A stretch of 42,048 nt of DNA from Diaporthe sp. PMI_573 (Eukaryota > Ascomycota > Sordariomycetes > Diaporthales > Diaporthaceae): the NCBI GenBank assembly GCA_021399435.1, contig JAJTUP010000177.1, positions 1 to 42,048 of the forward strand. Reading direction: 5' to 3'. Shown here piece after piece: positions 23,740-35,248 of the stretch (position 1 is the first letter of the stretch; the number at the start of each line of letters is the position of its first letter). A program made the position numbers and the translations under genes. Under the pieces are notes generated by a model, which made no database searches, was not told the origin of the DNA, and saw only the letters and a list, made by a program, of their open reading frames with translations.

Positions 23740-25069
23740 AAGGAGGTGATGAGATAGATATCCCTGAAGTTTGCCGAATCCGGGAAGTTGGAGATATATA
23801 ATTGTACGGAATATCAGCTCACCTATTGGCCATGATATAGTGTCGCTTGGGTGCATGGTGTGAAGAGTCAAGTAGGCAAGAATACAAGTGAATTAAGTTA
23901 TGAAGATTCTAAGTACAACATAGGATGAAAGAGGACTGATAGTTATACTGTATCTCATTATGTGTGACTTGTCTTAACGGGAAGAGCAATGACAAATCAA
24001 GAACAATAGGATCTCCCTCAGTCCTAGTGCACAAGAAACGTTGCCGACAGAGATATTGATCCAAATCATGGTGGCCATCACAGCCTTGTTCATAACTACG
24101 CTGGCTACTATCATTGCATTCTGGGAGTGCATCCGTCACCGGAAGGATGCTGCTGGCCCACAGGCACACGTCCATTGAAGTATTAGTGGTGAGCAATCTA
24201 ATCAAATTGATCCTAAATCTGGCCGGTGAGTTCCTGGAGGTTCACAACTGACACAACCAGCAAACGATTTTAGATTGAATGGTCAAGCCCTTCCGGCAGT
24301 GATCAAGGAAGTATCCTCACATACCGTACATATTGGTAGGTTACATTGTGCCGTTTCTACATGACTACTTGTTCATCTGCATGAAATACCAAGTTCAATC
24401 ACACAATAGGCTACAATAGAAGCGCTGGCCGAATCGCCTATCGAGAGAAATTATGAACTGGATGGACGAGCCCAGCCGGAACAAAAATATCAGACACACA
24501 GAAGATCTGGATTCAAATACAATATGATAGAGATTCCGGGGCGTAAGTTTATTCATTTTCGCTTTTCTCGTTAAGCACGTATCAAGTGACCCTGATAATA
24601 AAATAAAAACCAGGATCCGCCAGCCCAAACCCCATTTCCTTGGGTATTGCCCATGAAGCCCGGGGTTAAATGTTGCTATGTTGTCAGTACTATGTACTGA
24701 GCCCGCACAGATAGCAGACGCGTTATGTCACTAGTGTGTGTGGCAGAAGCTCGATTGTGACGGCATTCGTTCACTCGACATCTAGACGGCGTAAGCAAAA
24801 CGGGAGGGTCAACCTTAATTGTTGTGGCGGCACAGCATATAATAGAACGAAGGTCTTGCCTGACGGCACTTAGTCAGTCAGCTGTATAAAGGACTTATGT
24901 AGAAGCGTCACTGCTCTAAGTATAGATAGAGACATGTCAAATACAAAAGAATAAAGACACCGTTGGTTTCAAAAGCATATCAATTCCCAGTCGCCTTTAG
25001 ACCTCTATACCAAACAAAGTACTTTTACAATCCCAATCCTAAGCACCATAGAGTCAGAATACCCACCAT
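23740..25069. other. Intergenic, no convincing gene
   Basis: Balanced composition without a recognisable protein. A 36-codon frame from ATG 24068 to TGA 24176 encodes one hydrophobic helix (about 18 residues) followed by a basic tail. It could be a 3' exon of a lost membrane protein, but it has no supporting upstream exon. Minus-strand frames at 23909-24205 and 24395-24628 show nothing recognisable. Confidence 0.4.
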
Positions 25070-26311
25070 CTAGGCAATCATGCCAGCCAGGACCTGGACC
25101 TGCTCCAGCACACAGGCCTTGCGCGTGCCGGCCTTTGCCAGCCCTCATCTCGACGCTCTTCTCGTAGTTGAACGTCTCAGAAATGTCCCCTTTAAACTAG
25201 GCGTCGACGCCTTTCATTTGCTCATGAGTAAGCTCGTTCATAGGCGTACCCGTCTGCTCGCTAAGAGCCACGCAGCGGTCGCTAATGTGATGGGTCTCGC
25301 GAAAAGGCACGCCCTTGCGCACGAGGTAGTCGGCCGCATCCTCCCAGGCTGTCGGGGTTCTTCTTTTGTAGCATGAGGAATGAGCCCGTAGAGTAGGCGT
25401 CTGCCAGCCGGACGAAGCCAAACTCGGCGGACGGGTAGATAATGAGGTCCTCTGCCTGCCGGCTAAGACAAAGTCGCGGTCGGCCATAGCGCCTATTAAG
25501 TTCCACAGCAGGCCCTTGAAGCCTAGCTCCTGGGCTATCTATTATCTCCCTATCGATGCCAAACGGGTCGCCCGCTAGCATGGTATAGCCAAGGGGTCTG
25601 CGGTTGACCTTATTGTAGATCTCGCGCAGCCGCTGGAGGTTGTTGGCAAAGGCAAAGCCGTAGCTTAATATCTAGTGGCTCCGGCAGATGGGCTGGGCGT
25701 GCTGCAGATAGGTGCAGCCCGGTATGACAAAGTTGATCTCTGACTCTACGCAATTTGCAATAACACCTAGGAAACTCTTGAGGAAGCCCTCAAGCTTGTC
25801 GCATAGCCATAGGCGTATATTGGTAGCAACCTGCTTGTTACGGCTGCGGCCCGTGTATAGCTTGCCCGCGATGTCTTTGCCGATGGTCTCGCCCAGGCGG
25901 CACTTGTTGGCAGTGTGGATGTCCTTTTCGGCGCCTAGGATGATCTTAAAGGTGCTAGCCTCCTATTCTTTCTTGTCCTCGGTTAGGCGGCCGGCTTTTG
26001 TGTTTACGTGGGCAAAGGCAATAGAGCCGAAGTTGTCTTACTCGTAGAGGACATCATTAAAGGAGAGGGACTCGTTGTACTGCTCTATGAGGGGGTCGAG
26101 GCCGCCTATTGGTAGTAGGACACAGTTGTTAGCTTAACTGGTCTACTAGAGGCTTGATTGGGAGGCATGGGGTGTAGTTAAAGACTAATTGATTCCTCAA
26201 GATACAACAGAAGTCGACAGTGTAATTAAAGACCTTAACAATAAGACTCTAGAATGGCATACTAGTGAAGCGACCTCACTACAGCATGTTCTCCTTCTTG
26301 CCTGTAGCCAT
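25070..26311 (-). pseudogene. Argininosuccinate lyase pseudogene
   Basis: ASL splits argininosuccinate into arginine and fumarate in arginine synthesis. Exon 1 (26311-26263) starts at ATG and ends with the G-R-F-T of the family's W-G-G-R-F start; the W-G codons read TAG TGA. A 157-bp intron (26262-26106, GTATGC...ATAG) leads into G-L-D-P-L-I-E-Q-Y-N-E-S. Clear family blocks follow: D-I-H-T-A-N, G-K-L-x-T-G-R-S-R-N, H-A-Q-P, G-D-P-F-G-I-D-R-E, A-E-D-L-I-I-Y and Q-K-K-N-P-D-S-L, then [16 protein letters not shown] near the C terminus. Defects: further stops at 26038, 25963, 25672 and 25197; frameshifts around 25500-25560, near 25460 and near 25145; and a deletion of roughly 90 residues between N-P-D-S-L and the A-D-Y-L-V block. 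The catalytic-loop G-S-S-L-M-P reads G-S-F-L-M-L. Certainly non-functional; probably a decayed extra copy. Confidence 0.9.
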
Positions 26312-26639
26312 CTATATAGTAGCTCCGGTCTCGGTAGGGTCTAATTGAAAGTCGGTCTGCGGAACGTTGCAGCTTTTAGGGGGGCAATTGGCGTGGGACG
26401 TAAGAGGCAAGCAGATAGATAAAGAAGGTTGTATCGAGGTATGAAGAGCTTGGAATCAGAGGAAACGTAACCAGAGCGGCACAGTCATAAGCAGGTCGAG
26501 TTATAATCCGCTGCCCAGGCTGAGCTAAAAGGCACCCCTGGGGCCAGAGACTTACAGGCCTCACGAGGAAGCTCCAAGGAGAGCTTTAGACAAGCAAGTC
26601 ATTAATTAGACCAGCCCCTGCCGTTGGTAAAATCAGAAG
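26312..26639. other. Divergent spacer between ASL and GH1 pseudogenes
   Basis: About 330 bp between two outward-facing gene starts. A 62-codon minus frame here lacks features. No promoter element can be named. Confidence 0.4.
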
Positions 26640-27440
26640 CCCGCCTAACGCCATCTCACAGCAATATGCTGGCCTGGTTACATGTGCCCTCTCGGCCGCG
26701 TCAGTTGTACAGATATAGGCACAGGCACCTAACGCTACGAGTGGCCTGTCAATAATATATATCCTTACTAACTACAGCACATTGTCCAACTCTACCTACC
26801 TGACCCAGACCGACTTCAGTAATAAATACATTGCTTTCCTATAGGATCAGGTTACCACGGAGCTAAGTGCATACCTACTAACAGGCGCATTCTACCCGCC
26901 TGTCCCGGCTTATAAGCCCGACTTTAATAATTTCACCCTGCCTAGGGATTTTATATAAGGGGCGACTTCTTTGTTGTACTAGATCGAGGTAATACAACAT
27001 TACTCACAAATATTCTCGAAATTACTTCACTAACCTATATGTGTGCAAATTGCAGAATGCTGCAGACGTCAAAACAAAGGCCCCATCTATATCGGATTTG
27101 CTGTTCTCACCGGGTGCCCAACCTCATTATAGACATTAAATGCGCGATGTCGTTGACTTACATTAGTACCTTCACATTAGTACCGGTACAACGAGTACGT
27201 GACCGAGTGGTTCACAATCAACGAGCCGCAGTACTGCAACTGGCAGTTCTCCACGTACCCGGGGGCCGACTACTACCCCATCTCCCACAACGTCTCGCCC
27301 GGCATCGAGTCGCGCCTCCTGTGCGGCCACCACGCGCTGCTTGCGCACGCAAAGGTATACCGCTGGTACAAGGACGAGTTCGGCGGCACCGAGAAGATGA
27401 GCCTTCAAGAACTCGGGCAACTACGTCGAGGCCAACTCGT

Positions 27441-27471
<31 letters not shown>

Positions 27472-28353
27472 CTAGCGCCAGTACGACTACTCGCTCGGCT
27501 GATTCAACCACCCGGTCTGGAACGGGGGCCAGTATCCTGACAGCCTGCACGACACCCTCGGCGAGCTGCTGCCCGAGTTCACCCCAGAGGAGAGCGAGCT
27601 GGTCTCCGGGAGCTGCGACTTCTCCGCCATCGACCCCTACCCCTCCTACTACGCCTCCGCCATCGACGACGCCGACGCCTGCACCTCCACCAGCTCCCAC
27701 CGGAGCTACCCGGAGTGCGCGGGGTCGCAGCCGCTCGCGCCGGGCTGGTCCGCCATCGGGCCCGTCGCCGACTCCGGCGTGAATTGGCTGTGGAGCGTGC
27801 CGCAGGGCGTGCGCCGCTTCCTGGGCAAGATCACCAAGGAGCTCTTCCACAGCTTCACCGAGTTCGTTGTAACCGAGTTCGTTGTCACCGAGTTCGGGGT
27901 CACCGAGTTCGGGGTCGCAGAGCCAGGCGCGAGCAACCTCGACTCGCTGTCCGCCATCCAGTGTGACCTGCGCCGCGCACCGCGCGGACTACTACCAGGG
28001 ATACCTGGACAACAGCTTCGCCGCGAGGGTGTACGACGGAGTCAACGTCATCGCCGCGTGGGTTTGGGCTATATATGATAATTATGAGTGGTTTTCTGGG
28101 AGCAGTGTGCGCTTCGAGCTGCAGGTGGGTTGGCTTGTCCCCTTTCATTCTCCCTTTCTCGAGATTACTCGATTTTAGATGATTGGGTATCTTAGTTGCT
28201 GGCTTTGTGATATAGTTTGTCAATGATACCTCTCTGGGGCGCACTCCGAAGGCGTCTGTGTTCCACTTCTTGAACTGGTTTACCGGCGAGGGCCGTGGCT
28301 TTGCTGGTGACGATACCGGGAACCCAAGTATTGATGCCAGAGGATTATTCTAA
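26640..28353 (+). pseudogene. Glycoside hydrolase family 1 (beta-glucosidase-like) pseudogene
   Basis: Exon 1 (to 26988) begins with a signal-peptide-like hydrophobic stretch (G-L-V-T-C-A-L-S-A-A-S-V-V), a Thr/Ser/Tyr-rich spacer, and the GH1 opening L-P-R-D-F-I-x-G-A-T with x a stop. It has stops at 26716, 26842, 26956 and 26980. After a 67-bp intron (26989-27055) come H-R-V-P-N, then, past an internal deletion, the acid/base motif T-I-N-E-P-Q (about 27217), A-H-A-K-V, L-P-E-F-T, the nucleophile region T-E-F-G, D-Y-Y-Q-G-Y-L-D-N and D-N-Y-E-W. A 91-bp intron (28125-28215) precedes the last 46 codons (R-T-P-K-A-S-V-F...N-W-F) ending in TAA at 28351. Frameshifts lie near 27105, 27400 and 27975 (a 7-base duplication), with extra stops at 27473 and 27500. 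The lost part between about 27140 and 27180 would be over 100 residues in the family. This is a secreted fungal GH1 type. Confidence 0.88.
27856..27915 (+). repeat. Four 15-bp tandem units at the GH1 nucleophile motif
   Basis: Units 27856-27870, 27871-27885, 27886-27900 and 27901-27915 are variants of CACCGAGTTCGKKGT and encode T-E-F-V/G-V repeats. In fungal GH1 relatives a single (S/T)-E-F-G segment holds the catalytic glutamate, so the motif itself has been multiplied. Confidence 0.85.
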
Positions 28354-30027
28354 GACCGTAGGAGGCTATCAATCAAGATCAGATAACGCATACAAATAAA
28401 TTACAACATGGCAGTGGGACCCCGAAATCGTCGATGTTCGTATGTGTGCCCAAGCAGTTGTGGTCTGGAAGGTAGCCACCTGGGGATCCGGCCACTCCAT
28501 GACAAGAGCGATTGCAGTTGAACGCAATTTGCAAGACAATGAAGGCAACAACAGTGATATTGTAAATCAACGTTCACTTGAACGGCAGAACCCCGACCCT
28601 GAACTACAGCGTCTTTAGTTGAGACAGCAGAAAGGAAGCGACGGAACTAGCTTAGCTGACGATCTCAGGGGATGCTGTGTAATAATCGTGTCCGCTGGTG
28701 ACATCAAGCATTTAGTCTTGGTGCAGTGTTTGACTTTCATTAGCAAGCATTTACGCACTGGAAGTGAAGAGCCTAGTTGTTACCAAATGTGACCAAGTTT
28801 GAGGATTTACTCAGTGTATCTACGCACAATATTTACAGTGAACAAGGTGATTTAGCCTTTGCTAAAGCGGCCATCGTCTAATATGTGCAGAAAGGGCTGC
28901 CTTCAGTGCTCGTAGCCGCATCATTGAGCAACCTTACCAGCTATGCAGAGAATGGGCATATGCAGCAAGAAACTATCTTGTAACCCAGCGTGTCCAGCTC
29001 GTGCATTTCACCGCATTTGGATTAAATTCTTTGGACACAGCTGGGAGTGGGCATCGGCTGCTGGCGTGGCGCTCCAAGACTTTGCTCTAAATTGTCCACC
29101 CAGAGAATTCGCTTAGATTTGCGGGCGCGTGGCCGTGAATGCTAAAAATGAGCCATCCACACGTGAATAAAGGAGGTAATTACGTTCTGCCGGACCCTCT
29201 AAAGAAGAAGAGAGGACTCCAACGCGGAGACAAAAAGCGAAAAGGGAAACGAGGAAGGCCACAGAGGCACGAAGGAGGTGTAGACGGTTCTGATCAGAAG
29301 ACCAAGACTATTCACGATTCGAAGTTATGACTAAGAGAGGATTGATTGTTGTGCGAGGATTTCTATGGCAACGATAGCATGAGCAGTACTTATAGTGCTG
29401 TGGACTGAAACTTATCGCACGGACTAACTAAAGCACTGTGCCCGATAATAATGCAATAGGTATTTTTGATAGATGTTAGATCTTCGTCATTGTTAGTTTC
29501 CTGGTGGTGGGTCGGAGAGCAGGTATATAATCAGAAATCTACCGCAGTTCCCAACCAAAGGGGCGATTAACCACTTCCGCTGTGCCCTTAGGATTAGCCA
29601 GTCGTTTCCTCCGCCAGTCACTATTGACAGTATCCTAAACCTCCTGCCCATCTACATCTATGCGCGAAGACTTGGGTCCTCACTGGCCTGTCGTGACATG
29701 CCACCACGAAGTACTCCTGGGCAAACACATCCAGCGAGAGTATGAGAGGGCGAACTGACACTTCTATATTCTCTCCGGGCAGCTACCGTTAAAAGGGCCA
29801 TGTCGGGGTCTACTTCCTAAAATATGTTTAAACTCGTGTTCTGTGTACAATCCGACCGAGGCCTCAGGTGTCTGCCTATGTCTGCCTATGCCCCTTTCTA
29901 GCCAAAAAATGTGACCAAAGGCCTGCCCCTTTAAATGATTGTATCATTCACTGTTATGATGTCCTTTGGTCGTCGCCAGGACGAGAGCTTTTGCTCCCAA
30001 ACAGCCTAGAAGCTGGCATATGATGGA
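28354..30027. other. Intergenic; one doubtful basic frame
   Basis: No recognised gene. ATG at 29139 opens a 63-codon plus frame that is strongly basic and contains G-K-R-G-R-P, an AT-hook-like core, but it has no neighbours or introns to support it. A minus frame at 28379-28570 looks like a small Cys-rich secreted peptide but has no ATG. A 10-bp direct doubling (TGTCTGCCTA) lies at about 29869-29888. Confidence 0.35.
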
Positions 30028-31769
30028 TCAGGCAAGACTCCCTGTAGACGCCCATTTCTGGTACCTTAGCTGATTTTGTTGCTGGAGGTTTTCTTGCTGC
30101 AGTGCCGCCGGCACCGGGGGCTGAGGCACCGGGTGAGACACGGAATGATTACCTAGTCCGCCGGTTTCTACAGAATGGATGTTCTTGAGCTGGTCGTGGT
30201 AGTCATGAGAATAATCCTCCAAGTTCAGAGTCGCGAACGTGATTGCTTCCGTACTGTTCAAGGGCCCCGTCTTCTGCGTGCTGGTTGCGACGGTGGAGCG
30301 GTACGCCCGGCGCATGAAGCTCCTAAGGCCCGTGATGGCGCCGTCGCCCTTGACCATCTGCGGCAGCTGATGCTCCGCTTCCTTGTATGAGGAAATGTCC
30401 GTCATGTTGTACTCATCGATCCCCTTGCTATTTGAGCGATTGAGGAGCCGGGTCCGGGAATAATTTCTGATCGAATTCCAGGACGCCGCTAAGCTGGCAC
30501 CGATAGCCTTGAACGGGAGCGCCACGACAGGCATACACGCGTAAATGAGGCCGATATTGAGCTCCAGAATGCTGTCAAGGATAGTCAGACTTTGTGTCCT
30601 AATGGTGGAAACAGGCGACCCGGAGGGCTCCCAAGTAAGGTCTGTTTCCATCTTACCCAAACACATAGACTATGCTCCATGTCCCGTCTGCTAGGTTCCA
30701 AGTAGCACACGCAGCCACGCCCCCGGCGGAGCAGCCGCAAGCCCTGGGGTGAGAGTCAGCTTGAGACGTGTCGGAAACTTCCGGTCAAAGGGTAAGAACT
30801 CACAACACACCGGTCAGGAACACACCCATAACCCCAAGCTTCCGCTTCGATGGGAGGCTCAAATGAGATACAAGCCACAAAGGGATGACCAGAATGTACA
30901 GGTCCGAGATGAGTCCGAAAATACCGTTCACCATCGAATTCCGCTCCTGCGCCATTATACAGGTCCCATAGTACGTTGTGTACTGCCATGTCTGGCCATT
31001 CCGGGGCACGCAGTTACTCAGGATGAAGATAGAAAGGGCAGTGTAAACGACAGTGGTAGATGCAATGCCAGCCCAGATAAGCCAGCGCGCCCAGCGGATG
31101 GGGCTGAAGAGTCGGAGAATGAGTGTCAGGAGGGTGAGTTTAAAAAACATAGACCCCAAGGAGTGCATTATCAGCCCTACAGTAGTGAGCTGGACGTTGC
31201 AGTGTTAATCGGATGCCTTGTCACTGCCTCTGGCGCAAGCCAGAGTAATGGAAAGGCTGCCTACCCTCAGATAGCTATCTATAATCATAGATAGGGGCAC
31301 ATCCCATAGATGTCTCCCCAATAGGTTGTCAACCTCTTGAGTTGTCATTAGTATAACTATTAACACAAAAGGACATTCCTTGTATCGGAATTAAACTCAC
31401 CAACTAAAACAGTAGCGCAGTACGAGATGATAGCAATCTAAGCTAATAATCAGCTTGAGAGTCAACATTGAAGAGTGCCGAGAGTAAGACTCACTGCCCC
31501 AAGGATGCACAATACTGACACAGTCAGACATTAGTAAGTAACTCGGATATAGGTAATACAGAAATCATTATCGTATACGTACTGTCATCGGCCACCAGCT
31601 TATGCATCTATCGTATACAGGTACCGAGACGAATAGCGACGAGGACAGACATCAACGGCATAAAGATGTAAATAATAACCCGATACAAGGTCGCAAGTAA
31701 GGGCGGATTGACGAAGTTAGGAGTCACGCCTTCAGAAGGCTGCGCTGTTGGAATCTGACAGAGGTTCAT
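30028..31769 (-). pseudogene. Fungal rhodopsin-domain (seven-helix) integral membrane protein, nonsense-broken
   Basis: Five exons join in one frame: 31769-31583, 31514-31401, 31335-31265, 31189-30811 and 30743-30028. All four introns (65-75 bp) are GT-AG, and the total is 489 codons including the stop. The start gives M-N-L-C-Q-I-P then G-V-T-P-N-F-V-N-P-P, a run of hydrophobic helices, and the typical family segments L-W-D-V-P, F-K-L-T-L-L-T-L-x-L-R-L-F, R-W-A-R-W-L-I-W-A-G-I, G-I-F-G-L-I-S-D-L-Y-I-L-V-I-P-L-W-L-V-S and I-G-L-I-Y-A-C-M-P. A long hydrophilic C-terminal tail follows. The function of this plasma- or endomembrane family is unsettled. Six in-frame nonsense codons occur: TAG at 31608-31610, TGA at 31462-31464 and 31450-31452, TAG at 31438-31440, 30691-30693 and 30670-30672. 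No frameshift is needed. The gene diverges from the intact P450, 1.6 kb away. Confidence 0.88.
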
Positions 31770-33404
31770 TTAAGAAAGGTCCTGTCGCGCAGAAAGAGCG
31801 CTGAGAATAGCCAAAATGTCTGCTTTGGGCAGCCTATAAACTCAGGCGGACAATGTTAAAGCCGAGTTCAAGCTCGCCGAGATAGAGTAATACTTGATCC
31901 AAAAAAGACACACAAATCTCCGGTTCTCATCCGATAGAAGTGTATGACAAAGACAAAGAAGAGCTGTGAGTAGTATTTGGGCAGGGGTAAAGGGGATCTA
32001 GGAGCATCAGGTTGGGAGAGGCAATCAAGGACACGGGAAAGGAAGTGGTATTTAGGACGTCAGTAACCTCGTCTCGGGTATACAACATTGGAAGTACCAT
32101 AGGAAGCAGACCCTGCCACGTAAGATCAATCAGACAATCACGCCGTAAACACATGGACTTATCACTTACATCGCAAGCCAAAAATACCATCATCGGATAG
32201 AAGAGGGTGGGGGTGCTGCAACGACATTGTCTGCAAAGTCCTTACTGCGCGGTAGAGACACATCCACTCCGCTCCCGCCAACGACAGCAGCTTTCCCGCT
32301 AGCAACGCTACAGCTGTCGAATAGCAGGATTCAACCCCCTGCCCTCCAGGGGGTCGATGGTTCACAGAACATTGAACTATCTTACACCTACCTGGCTGCC
32401 TGGATGTCCATCTCCAGCCCGGTGGGGACAGTCAGCGACATGCAAGTCAGTAATCAACAAGAATTAGCCTCGTTTAATCACGCTCAACAAGTGCCACACT
32501 AGATCATCCGCTTTAGATGTAACCCAGAGGCAACTCCACAATACGTGAGTACATAGTTGCTAAGGCATACAAAACTGCTCTCTGGCCATACCTGACGAGA
32601 GTGTTGTATGGTAATCCACGCTGCCACTGCCGAATCTCAGCTTGGATGAAAGTATACTGGCTAGAATAAGGTCAAATGAAGATATGCGGGTTGACACTAA
32701 CAAAGCAAGATCTTCCTGAGTCTGAACTCAGTGTGGCTGCAAGGACGGTACCCACCCTTATGATTAGTGGCCATGAAAGCACCGTACACAGTATGCACGT
32801 CCGAAATGCGGAGCTGGGTTCTGACCTATCAAGCAGAGGATTGAGACACGCATGCAAGGCAACTACTGTAGACGAGGCTGTTGGTAAAAAATTTGCGTGA
32901 GCCGTTGCATTGGACCCTCGGCCTGGTGCAGACCTGTGGCACAGCGCCGACGAAAGCCACCCACCAACAACCAACCACTGTAACCTTGGGTGTTCCGGCC
33001 AAGCTATTTCGGACCCCTGGACTTGCTGATGCGATTACTGAAGGAGATACCGTAATACCGAGATCCTCCACCTCTGCACAGACTCGGATGCCCTATCCAT
33101 GTTCCGCAGCTTCCTGTTGGAAGTTCCCCATTAAACATCCTCCCCATCATTGGTTCATGGACCGTACATCACCACTTTGTCGCTTCTGCGGCGCAGCAAA
33201 ATTCGCAAGTCCTCTGAACTCTATCTACCTCGTCTTCAAGATTGGGCTTCGCGTTGCTCATGGGCTGAAATATTGCTACTGCATTCAACAGCCAACACCC
33301 CCTGAGCCCGCTTCCCGGACTGGACACACCTTGGAAGGCGAAGCTTCCCACCATCCTCCCTCTACTCTACAACAGCGCCGTGCGGCTCTGCTCTACTGTG
33401 CAAA
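31770..33404. other. Divergent intergenic region upstream of the intact P450
   Basis: About 1.6 kb between two outward-facing starts. A 252-codon plus frame (32881-33639) runs into the P450 first exon in the wrong frame and has no domain; I regard it as chance. Shorter frames around 31927-32502 likewise show nothing. This region should hold the promoters, but I can name no binding site. Confidence 0.4.
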
Positions 33405-35248
33405 ATGCTCACGCAGCTATTCTTTGCGGCAGTTGCGCTTCTCGTGCCCTACCTGTACCGCAGAATCCGGTTCAAGAGACTGCACCAGTTTGCCCACTTT
33501 CCACAGCTGCCTCCTTCGGCGGTTCTGGGACACCTTCAGACCGTCGACGACTTCGTCAAGCGTTCTGCACCAGGTGCTCATCCAGGTAGCTACCTCTTTT
33601 ATCAGTTTCACCGCTATTGTCGTCAAGTACAGCAGCTGACTTGAGACTAGATGTCGCGTTTGCGGCCATGCATGACGCCTTGGGCCGCCCGCCTGTTATG
33701 TTCGTGGATCTCAGACCTGTGGCTTCACCCATGCTTGTTGTAGCCAGCTACAAGGTTGCAGAGCAGATTGCAAGGTCGTCAGACCGTTTCCCCTACAGCC
33801 CCCCGAAGGATCCCGAGATATGGAACCATATGGTCCATCTCGCCGGGCCAACATCTATCGCATCTTCACAGGTGAGTGCTTGATAGCCGAAGACCTGTCT
33901 GCCTTGATTCCGTGAACATTCCCACATGACTCTTTTGTTTGTATATATGCATGCTGACTGATTCCTTTGCCAACGCCTACCAGGGCGAAGAATGGAAGGC
34001 ACTCCGCAAGAGGTTCAACCCAGGGTTCGCTCCACAGCACCTTCTGAGCCTTCTGCCAGCCATTGTGCACAAGGCATCCATATTCGTCGATCGCCTGAGC
34101 GATCTAGCGAAAACTGGAGACGAATTTTCTCTGCAGCAACTCGCTACAGATCTCACTCTCGACGTCATAGGGGATCTAGCACTGGATACCGATATGGTGG
34201 GTCATGAGACATGCGCTCTAGTGACTGCTTGGAGAAGTCTAACATCCAGCAGGGATCGCAGACCGCACACCCGGCGAAGGTGACTCGCGATTTCCAGACG
34301 CTTATACGGACTTACACCGACGAGCAGATCGACCTGCCGTGGTGGTTCACGCCCCGCCTGGAGTGGAAACGCAGAAACCTTGCTTTACAGGTCCGAGCCT
34401 CACTCAAGGCCATCGTGCAAGAAAGTTATGCCAAACAAAACGTGGGCACTAACAGGCCTCGTAGTATACTCTCGATGAGCCTTGAGGGTGTAGATACGCT
34501 GTCGCCGAAATTCCTGGACACGACCTGCGACCAGCTTAGTACTTTTCTGTTTGCTGGTCACGATACTACCAGCACAACCATAGCGTGGATGCTGTACGAG
34601 GTCTCGCGCACACCCCGCGCCCTGCGAAAAGTGCGTGCTGAGCTCGATGAGCTCTTCGGTCCGGACCCGAGCCCTGCGGCGGTAGCTTCTCGTTTGCTCG
34701 CGCCGGGTGGGGAGGAGCTTATCAACCGCATGACGTACACGTCAGCCGTGATCCGGGAGACGCTTCGATTGTGGCCCCCCGGCGCCACATCACGCATGAC
34801 CAAGCCGGGCGATGGGCTCACGGCTACGGTGTCTAACTCTGAAGGTGAGGCTTGCGAGCTGAACCTGGACGGAATGATGGTATATCACGTGCCTTACATT
34901 GTCCAGAGGGATCCGACAGTCTTTGGCGACACGGCCAACACGTTTGTCCCGGAGCGCTGGCTCCAGAAAGATTCTGACGACGTCATCCCAGCGGCTGCAT
35001 TTAGGGCCTTTGAGAGGGGCCCGCGAAACTGTATCGGCCAGGAGCTGGCAACAATAGAGGCGCGTGTCGTGATGGCTCTGGTGGCTCGGCACTTTGATTT
35101 CTCGAAGGTGGGCACCGGGGCGGCTATCCTTGACAGTGCCACTGGCCAACCTGAGCTCGACGCTCATGGGCAGTACAAGGTCGCAGAGAAGATGTACAAT
35201 GTGAGTCTCCCAATCCCGAAGCCCAGAACCGACGAAACTGGGGAGTAG
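33405..35248 (+). CDS. Cytochrome P450 monooxygenase, intact
   Basis: A haem-thiolate monooxygenase, presumably ER-anchored. Four exons (33405-33585, 33651-33871, 33984-34196, 34253-35248) with GT-AG introns of 65, 112 and 56 bp give 536 residues, the normal size for fungal microsomal P450s. Residues 1-20 form a membrane anchor (L-F-F-A-A-V-A-L-L-V-P-Y), followed by a basic stretch and the Pro-rich hinge L-P-P-S. The I-helix oxygen-binding motif A-G-H-D-T-T-S starts at about residue 306, the K-helix E-T-L-R at 374, P-E-R-W precedes the haem loop, and F-E-R-G-P-R-N-C-I-G starts at 458 with the haem-ligating Cys at 465. No stop or frameshift interrupts it, unlike its neighbours. Upstream sits the divergent membrane-protein pseudogene. 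The substrate cannot be read from sequence; steroid-, fatty-acid- or polyketide-type substrates are all open. The third intron's acceptor could be AG at 34249 or 34252, both in frame. Confidence 0.93.

Noticed and set aside
27218..27850. 210-codon Val/Gly-rich minus frame antisense to GH1
   Set aside because: High-GC shadow of the GH1 coding strand; GH1 motifs account for this region.
28379..28570. Small Cys-rich secreted-like peptide on the minus strand
   Set aside because: No ATG is available; the frame opens with TTG just after a stop and has no supporting upstream exon.
32881..33639. 252-codon plus-strand frame
   Set aside because: No domain or intron logic, and it overlaps the first exon of the intact P450 in the wrong frame.
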